Below, piece after piece: positions 26,401-34,645 of a DNA stretch of 64,000 nucleotides. This DNA comes from Leptonema sp964619535 (GTDB taxonomy: Bacteria > Spirochaetota > Leptospiria > Leptospirales > Leptonemataceae). Position 1 is the first letter of the stretch. Every line of letters starts with the position of its first letter. The notes under the pieces were generated by a model that made no database searches, was not told the DNA's origin, and worked only from the letters and a program-made list of their open reading frames with translations. Made by a program: the position numbers and the translations under genes. The stretch is from positions 62,001 through 126,000 of the forward strand of contig CAZUEX010000001.1 of assembly GCA_964619535.1 (NCBI GenBank), written 5' to 3'.

Positions 26401-28655
26401 GCCTTATTCCCGGCAAGCAGGTTCAGTGAAACAAGTCTTCTTCGAATGTCATCTTCAAGATAATCGCGTCCGGCATTGAGATGCGTTACAAGCCTGAATA
26501 CATTCTGCTCGAAGTATCCCGGTTGTCGCGAGCCAAACTCAAGCAGGTGAATACCGGCATAGGCATGGAGTCGTTTCTGTAACGCTTCGTCGATGCTGTC
26601 GTAGGCCGTTGTACGGATCCTTTCATGAACAAAGCGAAAGCCCGGAGGAGGATTGTGAAATATTGCCTCATCGGCCTCTTCCTCGGTTAGATCCTCGAAG
26701 ATATCGAAAGAAGCAGACTCCGGTCGTATGAACTCGAGGTCATAGAGGCGTCGCAAAAGAGAAAGGATATGGCCCGGCCTCCAGCCGGAAACCCAGTAAA
26801 GGGTGAAAAGATCGAATACCTCTCCGATAATCGCTGCAAATTGCAGGAGCTGTCGCTCTTCTTCTGGCAGGTCGTCGATTCTCTTTGCAAGCAGACTGAC
26901 GACGTTGGCAGATAGATCGCTCTGTTCGATCCGATCAAGATCGACATGCCAGGCATGGTTCTGACGGTCGTAGGTAATCCACCTGCGTTCGCGACAGAGT
27001 AGTAACAGCTCGCGAACATAGTATGGATTGCCTCCTGTCTTTCTGTGGGCAAGGGCGGCCAGCTCTTCACTTTTCTTAAGAGATCCTGAGAATACATCAT
27101 CGAGCAGGTGCTTCATAGCCTGCACCGACAGCGGCGCAAGAACAAGCCTGCGAACGTACTGAAAGGATCGCTCCAGCTCGGCAAAGAGCCCTTTTACTTC
27201 GGGGGCAATGGCATCGGATCGAAACGACAGTACAATGAATATCCCTGCCGGCTCCTGGCTTTCGATCAGCGATGTAAGGATTTCCAGCTCTGCAGGATCG
27301 GCCATGTGGCAGTCGTCGAGAAAAAGCAGCATGGGGGTCTCTGCCGGTGAAAGCAGGCCGAAGAGTGCCCTGCATCCGCTGATCCACTGCTGACGCATCA
27401 GGGCCGGATCCACGTCCTGGGCTTCCAGTCCCGTAATCCACTGCAGAGAAGGGAACAGCGTTAACAGAGCTGTATGCTCCGGTGTGAGAATGGCTGTAAG
27501 CCGATCCTTCCACTTCTGAAGCTCGGATTCTGGCAGGCGCAGAAGCCTGCGCAGTACGGGTTCGATGGCTGTTCGAAGCATGGAAGCCGGGCCCTGTCTG
27601 GAGGGCTGGCCGATGGCGAAGAAGCCTCCTGTAAGCGAAACAAAGCGTTGCATTTCGAGTACGAGTGAGGTGCGTCCGATTCCCTGCTGTCCTTCCAGCA
27701 GAAGAACGTTCTTGCTTCCATGCTGGGTTTGCTCGTAAAGCGTTCGCAGTAACACAAGCTCTTCTTCGCGGCCATAGATGCTCGATGGAAGCAGCAGGTC
27801 TTCGGTTACATCGTTGAGCCCGGGCTGGAATCCTGCCATATCATGACCGGCCAGTATGGCATCCATACAGCGTTCCAGATCTGACAACAGGCCGCGAAGA
27901 CTGCGGTAGCGGTCATCCGGATCCTTTGCCAGGGCACGGACCAGAACGGCAGCCAGCATCGACGGAAGTCGGGGATCCACAGAGTCGATGGGTTCGGGCG
28001 GTGTGGCAATGATCTGATGGATCAGGGCCGACGGATCGCGTTCGGCGAAGGGGGGATTACCCGTGAAGAGAAAATAAAGAACGGCACCGAGCGAATACAG
28101 ATCGCTTCGAACATCGACGGGCCGGTGAACAAGCCCCGTCTGTTCGGGCGGCATGTAGGCCGTTGGACCGTCGCCGGGCAGCAGCGGCCGGGCCGTGGCA
28201 AGTCTGTCCAGGCGGCTGGCCCGCCACAGGTCTACGATCCAGAAATCCGGATCAGAAAAGAAGATGCAGGATGGACAGAGCCCGAGATGAAGGATGCTCT
28301 GATCGTGCAATCGCTGCACGGCCTTTACAATGGCAATGGCCAGTTCAAGCTGTTTGGGAAGGGAAAGGCTGCGGTGCAGTTTCAGGCGTTCCAGTGGCAA
28401 GCCGCCTGGATCTTCGAATACGATGATGTCTCTGTCTTCCAGCTCGATCAGTTCCAGTGGACTCAAAAGGAAGGGCTCTTTCAGGTGCTGGAGCAAACGA
28501 TATTCCTTGACAGCACTGCGTTGTCCTGCACCGTTTCCCCCTTCGCGAGGATGCACGCATAAGAGAAGTCGTCTGTCGTCCGAAAGGGCACGCTGGAACG
28601 TCAATCTTCCTGAGGTAATGGTATCGGTGATATTGTATTGTAAGTAGGAAGGCAT
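23424..28655 (-). CDS. Giant signalling protein: pseudokinase, AAA-like ATPase, helical repeats, GAF, PP2C/SpoIIE phosphatase
   Basis: 1743 residues. Residues 1-270 have a Ser/Thr kinase fold with DVRSDLYSLGAVLYFLFTG, but the catalytic loop reads LHLGLCPSCIFF (no HRD Asp or Lys) and the DFG site reads VDLW, so it is probably inactive. At about 318 an ATPase domain begins with EGQQGIGRTS, a P-loop with Arg for Lys, followed by LLFLDDCHMAD (Walker B). TPR-like helices fill the middle. A GAF domain spans about 1295-1450, then a coiled coil, then a SpoIIE-type phosphatase with GGDL, NGDGMGKS, GSDGRDDL and SDDITLI. Similar fusions signal in spirochaetes and cyanobacteria. Starts on a CATG shared with the divergent gene. 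Confidence 0.82.
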   Translation of the reverse strand: MPSYLQYNITDTITSGRLTFQRALSDDRRLLLCVHPREGGNGAGQRSAVKEYRLLQHLKEPFLLSPLELIELEDRDIIVFEDPGGLPLERLKLHRSLSLPKQLELAIAIVKAVQRLHDQSILHLGLCPSCIFFSDPDFWIVDLWRASRLDRLATARPLLPGDGPTAYMPPEQTGLVHRPVDVRSDLYSLGAVLYFLFTGNPPFAERDPSALIHQIIATPPEPIDSVDPRLPSMLAAVLVRALAKDPDDRYRSLRGLLSDLERCMDAILAGHDMAGFQPGLNDVTEDLLLPSSIYGREEELVLLRTLYEQTQHGSKNVLLLEGQQGIGRTSLVLEMQRFVSLTGGFFAIGQPSRQGPASMLRTAIEPVLRRLLRLPESELQKWKDRLTAILTPEHTALLTLFPSLQWITGLEAQDVDPALMRQQWISGCRALFGLLSPAETPMLLFLDDCHMADPAELEILTSLIESQEPAGIFIVLSFRSDAIAPEVKGLFAELERSFQYVRRLVLAPLSVQAMKHLLDDVFSGSLKKSEELAALAHRKTGGNPYYVRELLLLCRERRWITYDRQNHAWHVDLDRIEQSDLSANVVSLLAKRIDDLPEEERQLLQFAAIIGEVFDLFTLYWVSGWRPGHILSLLRRLYDLEFIRPESASFDIFEDLTEEEADEAIFHNPPPGFRFVHERIRTTAYDSIDEALQKRLHAYAGIHLLEFGSRQPGYFEQNVFRLVTHLNAGRDYLEDDIRRRLVSLNLLAGNKALHGGDPESALSFFRSGLIDAKLTDRETGFEIQLQTAQAEALCGSPAASESLFQELYRQTVDVRQRLKIYSVHIPLLTVYNRYEQALQLANQALQEFGPLDPAPELLPLLAETDLLSVLRSLTDITTVDDFRKEACLQILDLIAYPTGATDDELFCQTAIQSVILLRETGLIRQGPAVVSRLVRAIQPNFELAQDLASIASNWLKTHQELRTSENMYWFALLAAPFTDAEEAIPALEEALQSGYETAQIHEASRCIVPLTMLQFFSGRPLESMQQILDRHIAILRRQRQEDPLLQVSLWKEGLGVIMDSSPSPVKISGADFSESRVIPLWLNSGNEAALLQAFFLSALIQYLNEDTGKALSFINAASQYRHAWKGTFLEAAYLFLDTLILHRAGVNTDEFRLRRNVADLKRFAYYAPRYYGIWYGVVESIAGLHEGLRAQAVYGLEESLSLAIERNRLFDRVLIEDLLFQLYRSEGKRSQEILYFTNTLTASRQWGGRLRLRRLVEISRENANILLTRVEDLRSILRDPAIESSVTDSHTLIEASAAISSEITLEGVIRTMLGLILRLSGAESALFLYRRHGQLRVVARGDARGQIRYEVNGTDPFSDETPIPQAMLRFALRTGDTVIEHNAFESGEYRSDPYVEENRLRSALCMPLQRQGEIIGVLYLENRLTGHVFHPGRTELLRQLSGQMAVSLVNADHYESLEEQIRNRTRSLEESLSQVERLKQQQDVDYYLISVLLRPLLQNETKAERFDISFLIRQKKRFRFKKWMVEIGGDLCFGADLTLRGKRYSVLVNGDGMGKSLQGSGGALVLGSVLKALVERTRINPLLQDAGPAEWLLQAIREIHQVFATFNGLMFITVILSLLDEEAGTLHFVNGGHPRPVLYRRGRASYFGEKGIVHKPGMKFFEAHPENVEFMRFDPGDVVFFGSDGRDDLIVGYEEGHPVINEDESVFLRAVEEAGGKTQGIYRNLRRIGELSDDITLIRIAAP

Positions 28656-30882
28656 GGATCTCTTAAGGCATTTATATCATCATCTGGAAACTCTAAGACG
28701 TCACCGCAAACGGATTCTTCTTTCAATCCTTTTTTGCCTGCTGGTTGTTTTTCTCTGGCCTGCAGGCATCTTCCTCTATTCCTATATTGATTATCGTATC
28801 GATAAATCTTCGTATGCAGAAAAGATTGAAGAATGGAAGGAGTGGCTGCATAACAGAGGAAGCCGGGCCGCTCCACCCTCAATCATCATTGTCGATCGTC
28901 ATGGAAAAACCATGGGCGAATATCTGCCCGAGCGTGGATCACACATCCCTTTTGCACGTTGCACGGCAGAGATGGAATGGCTGAAACGCGCGGCCGTAAG
29001 TGCAGAGGACCGTTACTTTTACGAACATGGCGGTGTTTCCTGGAAAGGAGTGCTGCGGGCGGTTGTCAACAATGTGCGTTCGTTATCAGCCAGAGAAGGT
29101 GGTGGGAGCATAACCCAGCAGGTAGCCAGGAATCTTTTCACCGATCGTTCCTTTACTTTACGACGAAAGCTTCTGGAAACATTCCTGGCATACGATCTTG
29201 AAGCGGCCTTCAGTAAAGATGAGATTCTATGCCTGTACCTGAATCGCATCTACATGGGTGAGGGACGGGTTGGTGCAGAAGAGGCCTCCTGGTTCTATTT
29301 CAATAAACCGCCATTCAGGCTGTCAGCGGCAGAAGCGGCCATGATCGTTGGCCTGTTTCCAAGTCCTGCACGTTACAGCCCGCTGAACAATCTGAAGGCC
29401 TCGCTCTTCAAGCAGCGTGCCGTCCTGCAGGCCATGGTAAGGGACGGGGCGATGAAAGAAGAACAGGTTGAGGCCGAGATTTCGCGCTTTAAAAAGCAGT
29501 ATCGCATTCAAGACGATGATCCAGGACTGGTGGGTGCCTATGGAGCCAGTCGTGATTTTCGGATCAATCGTGCACCATCGGCCAATGCAGCGGTCCGTGA
29601 ATTCCTGTTTGAGAATCTGCCCGAAGAGTTGATCCGCAAGGGAGGACTGCGTGTTACCACAACGATTGATCTGGAACAGCAGGCCATTGCTCTTGAAACG
29701 GCCCGTTCGCGCATTGATGCAATTCGCAAGAAGACGGCAGAACTTGCGGCAAAGCATGGCGCAGGTGAGAATCTTGAGCGGGGCATCAACAGCGTTATCA
29801 TCTCTGTAACCGTTCCTGACGGTCAGATCAGGGCTCTGGTCGGTGGCACGAGGGTTACCGAAGGAGGCTCCCAGATTCATCGCATCTATACAATGCTTCG
29901 ACAGCCAGGTTCTGCCATCAAAGGCTTTCTGTATGCCCTTGCACTGGAGGAACGTATCTACAGTCCTTACGATGAAGTGGTCGATGAAAAAATCAATATT
30001 CGTGGATATTCTCCGCGCAACTGGTACAGGGAGTATCGCGGAAAGATGCCTCTCCGCCGTGCTGTTGCCTGGTCGGTCAATACAGTGGCTGTAAAAACAC
30101 TGGATCGGATGGGTGTGGATTACTTTCGTAACCAGCTTGCGCGAACCCTTGATCTATCTGTCTATGAAGCGCAGAAACGCTTTGAAGCCGGGCTATCACT
30201 GGCCCTGGGCACGGGAGAGCTTACCCCTCTGGAACTTGCCCGCTTGTATGCGGTCATTCTGAACGGTGGTGAAACCGTCCGTCCGTATCTTGTTCTGAAA
30301 GTAGAAGATAAGGACGGAACACCGTTATGGGAAGATCCTGGTTATACATCGTCCACCCGCATCATTTCTGCAGGCGCGGCGGCCGGAACGCTCTGGCTCT
30401 TGCAGGGAGTGGTTGATTCTGCAGAGGATGGAACAGCCGGCTGGATTGGCCGTCTGAGACAGAAGGATCCATCCTACATGCCCTATGATGTGGCCGGCAA
30501 GTCGGGAACGACGCAGACACCGACTGTGGCCCGGCGCAGGTACCGCGGCATGCCGGGTGTTCGCGATAGCTGGTTTGCCGGTCTGATTCCGGGTGAGGTA
30601 ACCGTTACGTGGATCGGTCATGATCGCGGGGTGCCCGTTGTTGCCAATGCGGGTATGCTCTGGGCTGACTATATCTCAAGGGCGCATCAGCACGTGGACG
30701 GGGAATTCCCCGATGTAGAAGAATACTACGGGGAGTTCAGGCCTGCCACAGATGATCCCTTTACAGAAGAGCCTGGCAGTGAAGTAGAGGACGGTGATCG
30801 GTCCGACGATTCCGGATTGTTTACCGATGATTTTACCGATGACTTTATGGACGTTCCGCCTCCGGACCGGGTAGGGGACTGA
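28654..30882 (+). CDS. Class A penicillin-binding protein (transglycosylase/transpeptidase)
   Basis: 742 residues. One membrane helix at about 24-45. The GT51 domain has AEDRYFYEHGG (catalytic Glu118), GGGSITQQVARNLF and the RRKLLE motif. The transpeptidase domain has SAIK (Ser420, Lys423), SVN (474) and KSGTT (616). It polymerises and cross-links peptidoglycan at the inner membrane. The tail is acidic (DDFTDDFMD). Ribosome-binding site AGGAAGG precedes ATG 28654. Its start codon overlaps the divergent gene's start by two bases. Confidence 0.93.
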   Translation: MDLLRHLYHHLETLRRHRKRILLSILFCLLVVFLWPAGIFLYSYIDYRIDKSSYAEKIEEWKEWLHNRGSRAAPPSIIIVDRHGKTMGEYLPERGSHIPFARCTAEMEWLKRAAVSAEDRYFYEHGGVSWKGVLRAVVNNVRSLSAREGGGSITQQVARNLFTDRSFTLRRKLLETFLAYDLEAAFSKDEILCLYLNRIYMGEGRVGAEEASWFYFNKPPFRLSAAEAAMIVGLFPSPARYSPLNNLKASLFKQRAVLQAMVRDGAMKEEQVEAEISRFKKQYRIQDDDPGLVGAYGASRDFRINRAPSANAAVREFLFENLPEELIRKGGLRVTTTIDLEQQAIALETARSRIDAIRKKTAELAAKHGAGENLERGINSVIISVTVPDGQIRALVGGTRVTEGGSQIHRIYTMLRQPGSAIKGFLYALALEERIYSPYDEVVDEKINIRGYSPRNWYREYRGKMPLRRAVAWSVNTVAVKTLDRMGVDYFRNQLARTLDLSVYEAQKRFEAGLSLALGTGELTPLELARLYAVILNGGETVRPYLVLKVEDKDGTPLWEDPGYTSSTRIISAGAAAGTLWLLQGVVDSAEDGTAGWIGRLRQKDPSYMPYDVAGKSGTTQTPTVARRRYRGMPGVRDSWFAGLIPGEVTVTWIGHDRGVPVVANAGMLWADYISRAHQHVDGEFPDVEEYYGEFRPATDDPFTEEPGSEVEDGDRSDDSGLFTDDFTDDFMDVPPPDRVGD

Positions 30883-30889
30883 AGGGCCT

Positions 30890-32383
30890 CTACGAAACAC
30901 CTTTCATGATCTGGTAAAAGCGTTCCATATCGGTATGCCTTCGTACGTGATCGGCCAGCCGATCATACATGCTATTTCGGAAGTCCTGTGCAGAGACGGT
31001 TTCCGTTTGCAGATGGATGGAATGCCATTCCAGTATCGCGTTGATGACAGCCTCATTGTCGAAGATGCCGTGTATGTAGGTGCCCCACAGCCTGTTTGAG
31101 GCAAAGAAGCCATCCTCGTAGTCTGCTTCGATTCCGCACAGAGGAGACCGGATGTCGCTTCGGCTGTGGCCCATATGGATTTCATAGCCCTGGCAGACCT
31201 CCTGCCCGTTGAGAAAGCGAAACTGCACCTGCTGCGTCCGTTTTTCTGTGCTCAGCTCGGTTACGACAGGAAGGAGTCCAAGCCCCGGCAGTTCGGTTAC
31301 ACTACTTTCTACACGGTGCGGATCTCTGATTGCCTGTCCCATCATCTGGAAGCCGCCACATATGCCATAGACCGAAGCTCCCTGCCCGTAACGGTCCAGT
31401 ACTGCCTTTGCCATGCCGCTTCGACGCAGGTAAAGCAGATCATCGATCGTATTCTTGCTCCCCGGCAGGATCAATATATCGGCATCATCGAGCTCGTCCG
31501 GCCGGCGAGCGTAGAACAGATGGATGGCAGGATGTCGTTCCAGTGCATGAAAGTCCGTGAAATTCGACATATGCGGCAGAAGGATGACGGCAATGCGCAG
31601 TGCACCGTTCGCGTTGGATGGTCTTTGTTTGCTGTTCAGGGAGTCCTCTTCATCGATTCCTGTTTCGCGCAAATAGGGGATGATGCCCAGAACAGGCAGA
31701 CCTGTGATTCGCTCCAGAATGCGTTGCCCTTCAAGAAAAAGGTCTCTGTCGCCGCGAAACTTGTTCAGGAAGATGCCGCGAATCCTCTTTCTTTCTTCGG
31801 CCGGAAGCAGCTCAAGCGTTCCGTAGATGCTGCCAAATACACCACCACGATCGATATCGCCAATGAGAAAGACGGATGCCTCTGTACGCAGCGCCACGCT
31901 CATGTTGACGATGTCGCGATGGCGCAGGTTCAGCTCGCTGATGCTACCTGCTCCTTCGATAACAACAGGATTATATCGGGCCGCCAGCCGTTGAAAGGCT
32001 GAGATGACTTCTTCGAAAAGCCATGCTCGATTCTCACCGCTGAAATACTCTTTTGCAGACCGGTTCCCCATCGGTTTACCATGCAAGACGACCTGTGCTG
32101 TTGTATCGCCCGATGGCTTTAACAGGATGGGGTTCATGTCAGAGGAGCAGGGTATACAGCAGGCCTCGGCCTGTACCGCCTGGGCACGTCCAATCTCGCG
32201 ACGGTCCGGTGTCGGATAACTGTTCAGCGACATGTTCTGCGCCTTGAACGGAGCAGGCGAAAAGCCGTCCTGCTTCAGGATGCGACAGAAGGCAGTGGCC
32301 AGAACACTCTTGCCGACATCGGAGCCGGTCCCCACAAACATGATGGGGCGGTGCCTGGCCTTATCGTGCTTCGTCGCTGGCAT
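30890..32383 (-). CDS. cobQ: Cobyric acid synthase
   Basis: 497 residues, full length. The N-terminal dethiobiotin-synthetase-like domain has GTGSDVGKSVLATAF (P-loop), FKAQNMSLNS and EGAGSISELNL. The class I amidotransferase domain has VYGICGGFQMMG with the catalytic Cys, and YIHGIFDN with the His. It amidates side chains of adenosyl-cobyrinic a,c-diamide in B12 synthesis. No other cobalamin gene or B12 riboswitch is next to it. It converges with the PBP gene after seven bases. Confidence 0.95.
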   Translation of the reverse strand: MPATKHDKARHRPIMFVGTGSDVGKSVLATAFCRILKQDGFSPAPFKAQNMSLNSYPTPDRREIGRAQAVQAEACCIPCSSDMNPILLKPSGDTTAQVVLHGKPMGNRSAKEYFSGENRAWLFEEVISAFQRLAARYNPVVIEGAGSISELNLRHRDIVNMSVALRTEASVFLIGDIDRGGVFGSIYGTLELLPAEERKRIRGIFLNKFRGDRDLFLEGQRILERITGLPVLGIIPYLRETGIDEEDSLNSKQRPSNANGALRIAVILLPHMSNFTDFHALERHPAIHLFYARRPDELDDADILILPGSKNTIDDLLYLRRSGMAKAVLDRYGQGASVYGICGGFQMMGQAIRDPHRVESSVTELPGLGLLPVVTELSTEKRTQQVQFRFLNGQEVCQGYEIHMGHSRSDIRSPLCGIEADYEDGFFASNRLWGTYIHGIFDNEAVINAILEWHSIHLQTETVSAQDFRNSMYDRLADHVRRHTDMERFYQIMKGVS

Positions 32384-32395
32384 GAGACAGAAGAA

Positions 32396-33415
32396 TTACC
32401 AGCGTGCAATATGATCTTCGGCCCAGCCGCTTGCCCCTTCGATTGCATATTCGTTGCGGCCAACACGAATGACGCCGTCAAAACGGCCAAGCATCTGGTG
32501 AACGCCAGAGGCTATGATGCCCAGATTGCTTACTGCATGCCTGTGGTACTCAGGTGTGAGGGTCAGTTCGACGGCCTTACTGTCTCTGGAATAGATCTTC
32601 CAGGGCTTCATCGGATTCTCAATATCGAATTCGAAGACCATGTCAGAGGGAAGCTTGAACAGGCGGCCATCTACAAGGATGCCGTTCTCTGTATATCCCG
32701 TGCCATCGGTCCAGCCTGCACCGAGATTCACGCCCACGACCTCTTTCTTTTTGCCGACGCGAGCCGACATGTTCGCCCAGTTCCATTTGCTGCGGTAGGG
32801 CCATACGCCTCTGCCGAAATCAAGCACGGCAAAGGATTGGTTCTCGCGAAAACTATGCTGGACCTCGCCGGCCTGCACCGTTCCGCGAGCCGTTACACCG
32901 AAGAGCTTTTCGGTAAACTGGAAGCGACTGCGCGAAAAGGGAATAACAACATTCAGGGACTCCCAGGACTCTGGAACGAGTACGTCCACCGAGGCCCTTA
33001 TCGGAACGGCATTCTTCAGGCGGAAATCTACTTCAAGATGGTAGCCTTCTTCGGTGCGCCGAAACTGCAGGCTGCCGTTTTTTCCATGGTAGGTTGCATC
33101 GTTTTCTACCAGCTGGCCCATTCTGCATCCACTGCCGAAGGGAGTGATCAGGGTAGCTTCATCGAACCGGTTCGTTTTTCTGTCCCAGAAGTAGCAGAAG
33201 ACCACACCTGCATAGTCGATATCAGAGATGGTAAAAGAAGCCAGGAAGTCATCATCGTAAATGGCCCAGTAGTTCCATCGTTTTTTGCGCAGCCATTTTC
33301 GCGACAGATTACAACGATGGAGTGGCTGTCTTGACCATCCGATCGAATCAAGATTCAGATCACCGTTTTTTTTGCAGAGCTGTACGGGGAATTTGATTTC
33401 TGTTTCAATATTCAT
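32396..33415 (-). CDS. DUF2804 family protein
   Basis: 339 residues from ATG 33415. The pattern fits DUF2804: RKKRWNYWAIYDDDFLASFT near residue 40, FDFGRGVWPYRSKWNWA around 205 and VGVNLGAGWTDGTGYTENG near 235. It is beta-rich and lipocalin-like; biochemical role unknown. An upstream frame to 33535 lacks family similarity and would overlap the divergent gene. Confidence 0.8.
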   Translation of the reverse strand: MNIETEIKFPVQLCKKNGDLNLDSIGWSRQPLHRCNLSRKWLRKKRWNYWAIYDDDFLASFTISDIDYAGVVFCYFWDRKTNRFDEATLITPFGSGCRMGQLVENDATYHGKNGSLQFRRTEEGYHLEVDFRLKNAVPIRASVDVLVPESWESLNVVIPFSRSRFQFTEKLFGVTARGTVQAGEVQHSFRENQSFAVLDFGRGVWPYRSKWNWANMSARVGKKKEVVGVNLGAGWTDGTGYTENGILVDGRLFKLPSDMVFEFDIENPMKPWKIYSRDSKAVELTLTPEYHRHAVSNLGIIASGVHQMLGRFDGVIRVGRNEYAIEGASGWAEDHIARW

Positions 33416-33541
33416 GATGCAGGAGCAGGCTTCTTTCACGGCACCGGGAATCCAGCGTTTTTTTCTGTATCGGTGACAGACGGCCAGGAAGCAGCCGGGG
33501 AAAGTTGTTGCTCTGCCTGCTAAAGCGCTTTGCATAGACGC

Positions 33542-34312
33542 ATGAGGTCCGTTCTCGTCGTTGGTTCAGGCAATGCCTTCTCTACGGATGGTCGTGCACA
33601 GGCCTGCTTTTTGCTCGAGAACGGTGATGGCCAGACGATGCTTCTGGACTGCGGTGCTACGTCGCTGATGCAGATGCAGCGTCTGGGCATCGATGCAGGG
33701 ACAGTGGACAGGGTTCTGATTACCCACTTTCACGGCGACCATATCGGTGGCCTTCCCTTCTTGCTGATTCATCTGGAATACATTGCCCGACGGCGCACCG
33801 TTCTACAGCTGTTCGGTCCGCCAGGCCTTCGCGAGGCCGTGATGCGCCTTTTTGATGCCATGTACAGCGGTGTGCAGCTTTCCTTTCCGGTCGAATATAC
33901 CGAGCTTTCCGAGAAGAAGCCCTGTGAAACGGCAGGGTTCCGGATTGAAGCCGTGGCCATGTCGCACCGGGAAGAAAGCCTGGGCTACCGCATCAGCGGG
34001 CAGAACCATTCGTTTGCCTTCAGCGGTGATACACGCTGGTGTCCGGGCCTTGTGGAGCTCTGTGATGGCGTGGATGCCGCCCTGATTGAGCTCAGCCTGG
34101 ACAGTCAGCCTGAAGGCGGCACGTCCCACCTTTCTTTCGATGAGGTTGTAAAACAGCGATCGCTACTACGTCCGCACAGGCTGTTTTTCAGCCACATCTA
34201 TGATGAGCTGGCCGAGCGGGTTCAGGCCTGGAACGATGAGCATCCGGGCTTTGGTTTGCCGGTTCACGATGGCATGCGCATCGGCTTTGACGGGCCTCAG
34301 GGCCGTCCCTGA
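33542..34312 (+). CDS. Metallo-beta-lactamase-fold hydrolase
   Basis: 256 residues. Zinc motif THFHGDHIGG sits at about residue 62, with SGDTRW (Asp) and FFSHIYDE (His) completing the site. It resembles the RNase Z/CPSase-like group of MBL proteins that cut phosphodiester or cyclic ester bonds. Substrate unknown. Start at ATG 33542 rather than TTG 33530, which would overlap the divergent frame. Confidence 0.82.
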   Translation: MRSVLVVGSGNAFSTDGRAQACFLLENGDGQTMLLDCGATSLMQMQRLGIDAGTVDRVLITHFHGDHIGGLPFLLIHLEYIARRRTVLQLFGPPGLREAVMRLFDAMYSGVQLSFPVEYTELSEKKPCETAGFRIEAVAMSHREESLGYRISGQNHSFAFSGDTRWCPGLVELCDGVDAALIELSLDSQPEGGTSHLSFDEVVKQRSLLRPHRLFFSHIYDELAERVQAWNDEHPGFGLPVHDGMRIGFDGPQGRP

Positions 34313-34324
34313 CGATTATTTTAG

Positions 34325-34549
34325 CTATTTCTTCACCCAGTGGATGCATTCGCCCGGGCATTCATCGATCTCGTTTTGAACGGCGTCCCAGTCTTCTTCG
34401 GGAACCACAGCCCTGTTCAGGTTCTGTCCATTGTTGTGGGATTCTGACAGGTCGTCTTCATCCATCTGAAAGTAACGGGGCAGATTGGATGCACAGGCAT
34501 TGCACGAGGTGCAATCATCTTTTTCTACTGATACGATGCGTTCGGCCAT
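34325..34549 (-). CDS. Ferredoxin
   Basis: 74 residues from ATG 34549. CTSCNAC plus a distant CPGEC place three to four cluster ligands as in single-cluster 4Fe-4S ferredoxins. The sequence is acidic, as usual for an electron carrier. Partner enzymes are not next to it. An ATG at 34570 adds only hydrophobic residues. Confidence 0.85.
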   Translation of the reverse strand: MAERIVSVEKDDCTSCNACASNLPRYFQMDEDDLSESHNNGQNLNRAVVPEEDWDAVQNEIDECPGECIHWVKK

Positions 34550-34645
34550 ACAGTTCCAGAAAAAAAACAATCTCTGAGGCGGCGATCAGGAAAATTACCC
34601 CGGCATCTGGCCGGTTCAACCGATCATTAATTCGGAACTCCGATT

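Noticed and set aside
30890..32600. Cobalamin riboswitch next to cobQ
   Set aside because: The region upstream of cobQ is occupied by the DUF2804 gene and shows no B12-box-like sequence.
32351..33334. A 327-codon plus-strand frame opposite the DUF2804 gene
   Set aside because: The minus-strand DUF2804 match is clear and this frame has no family features.
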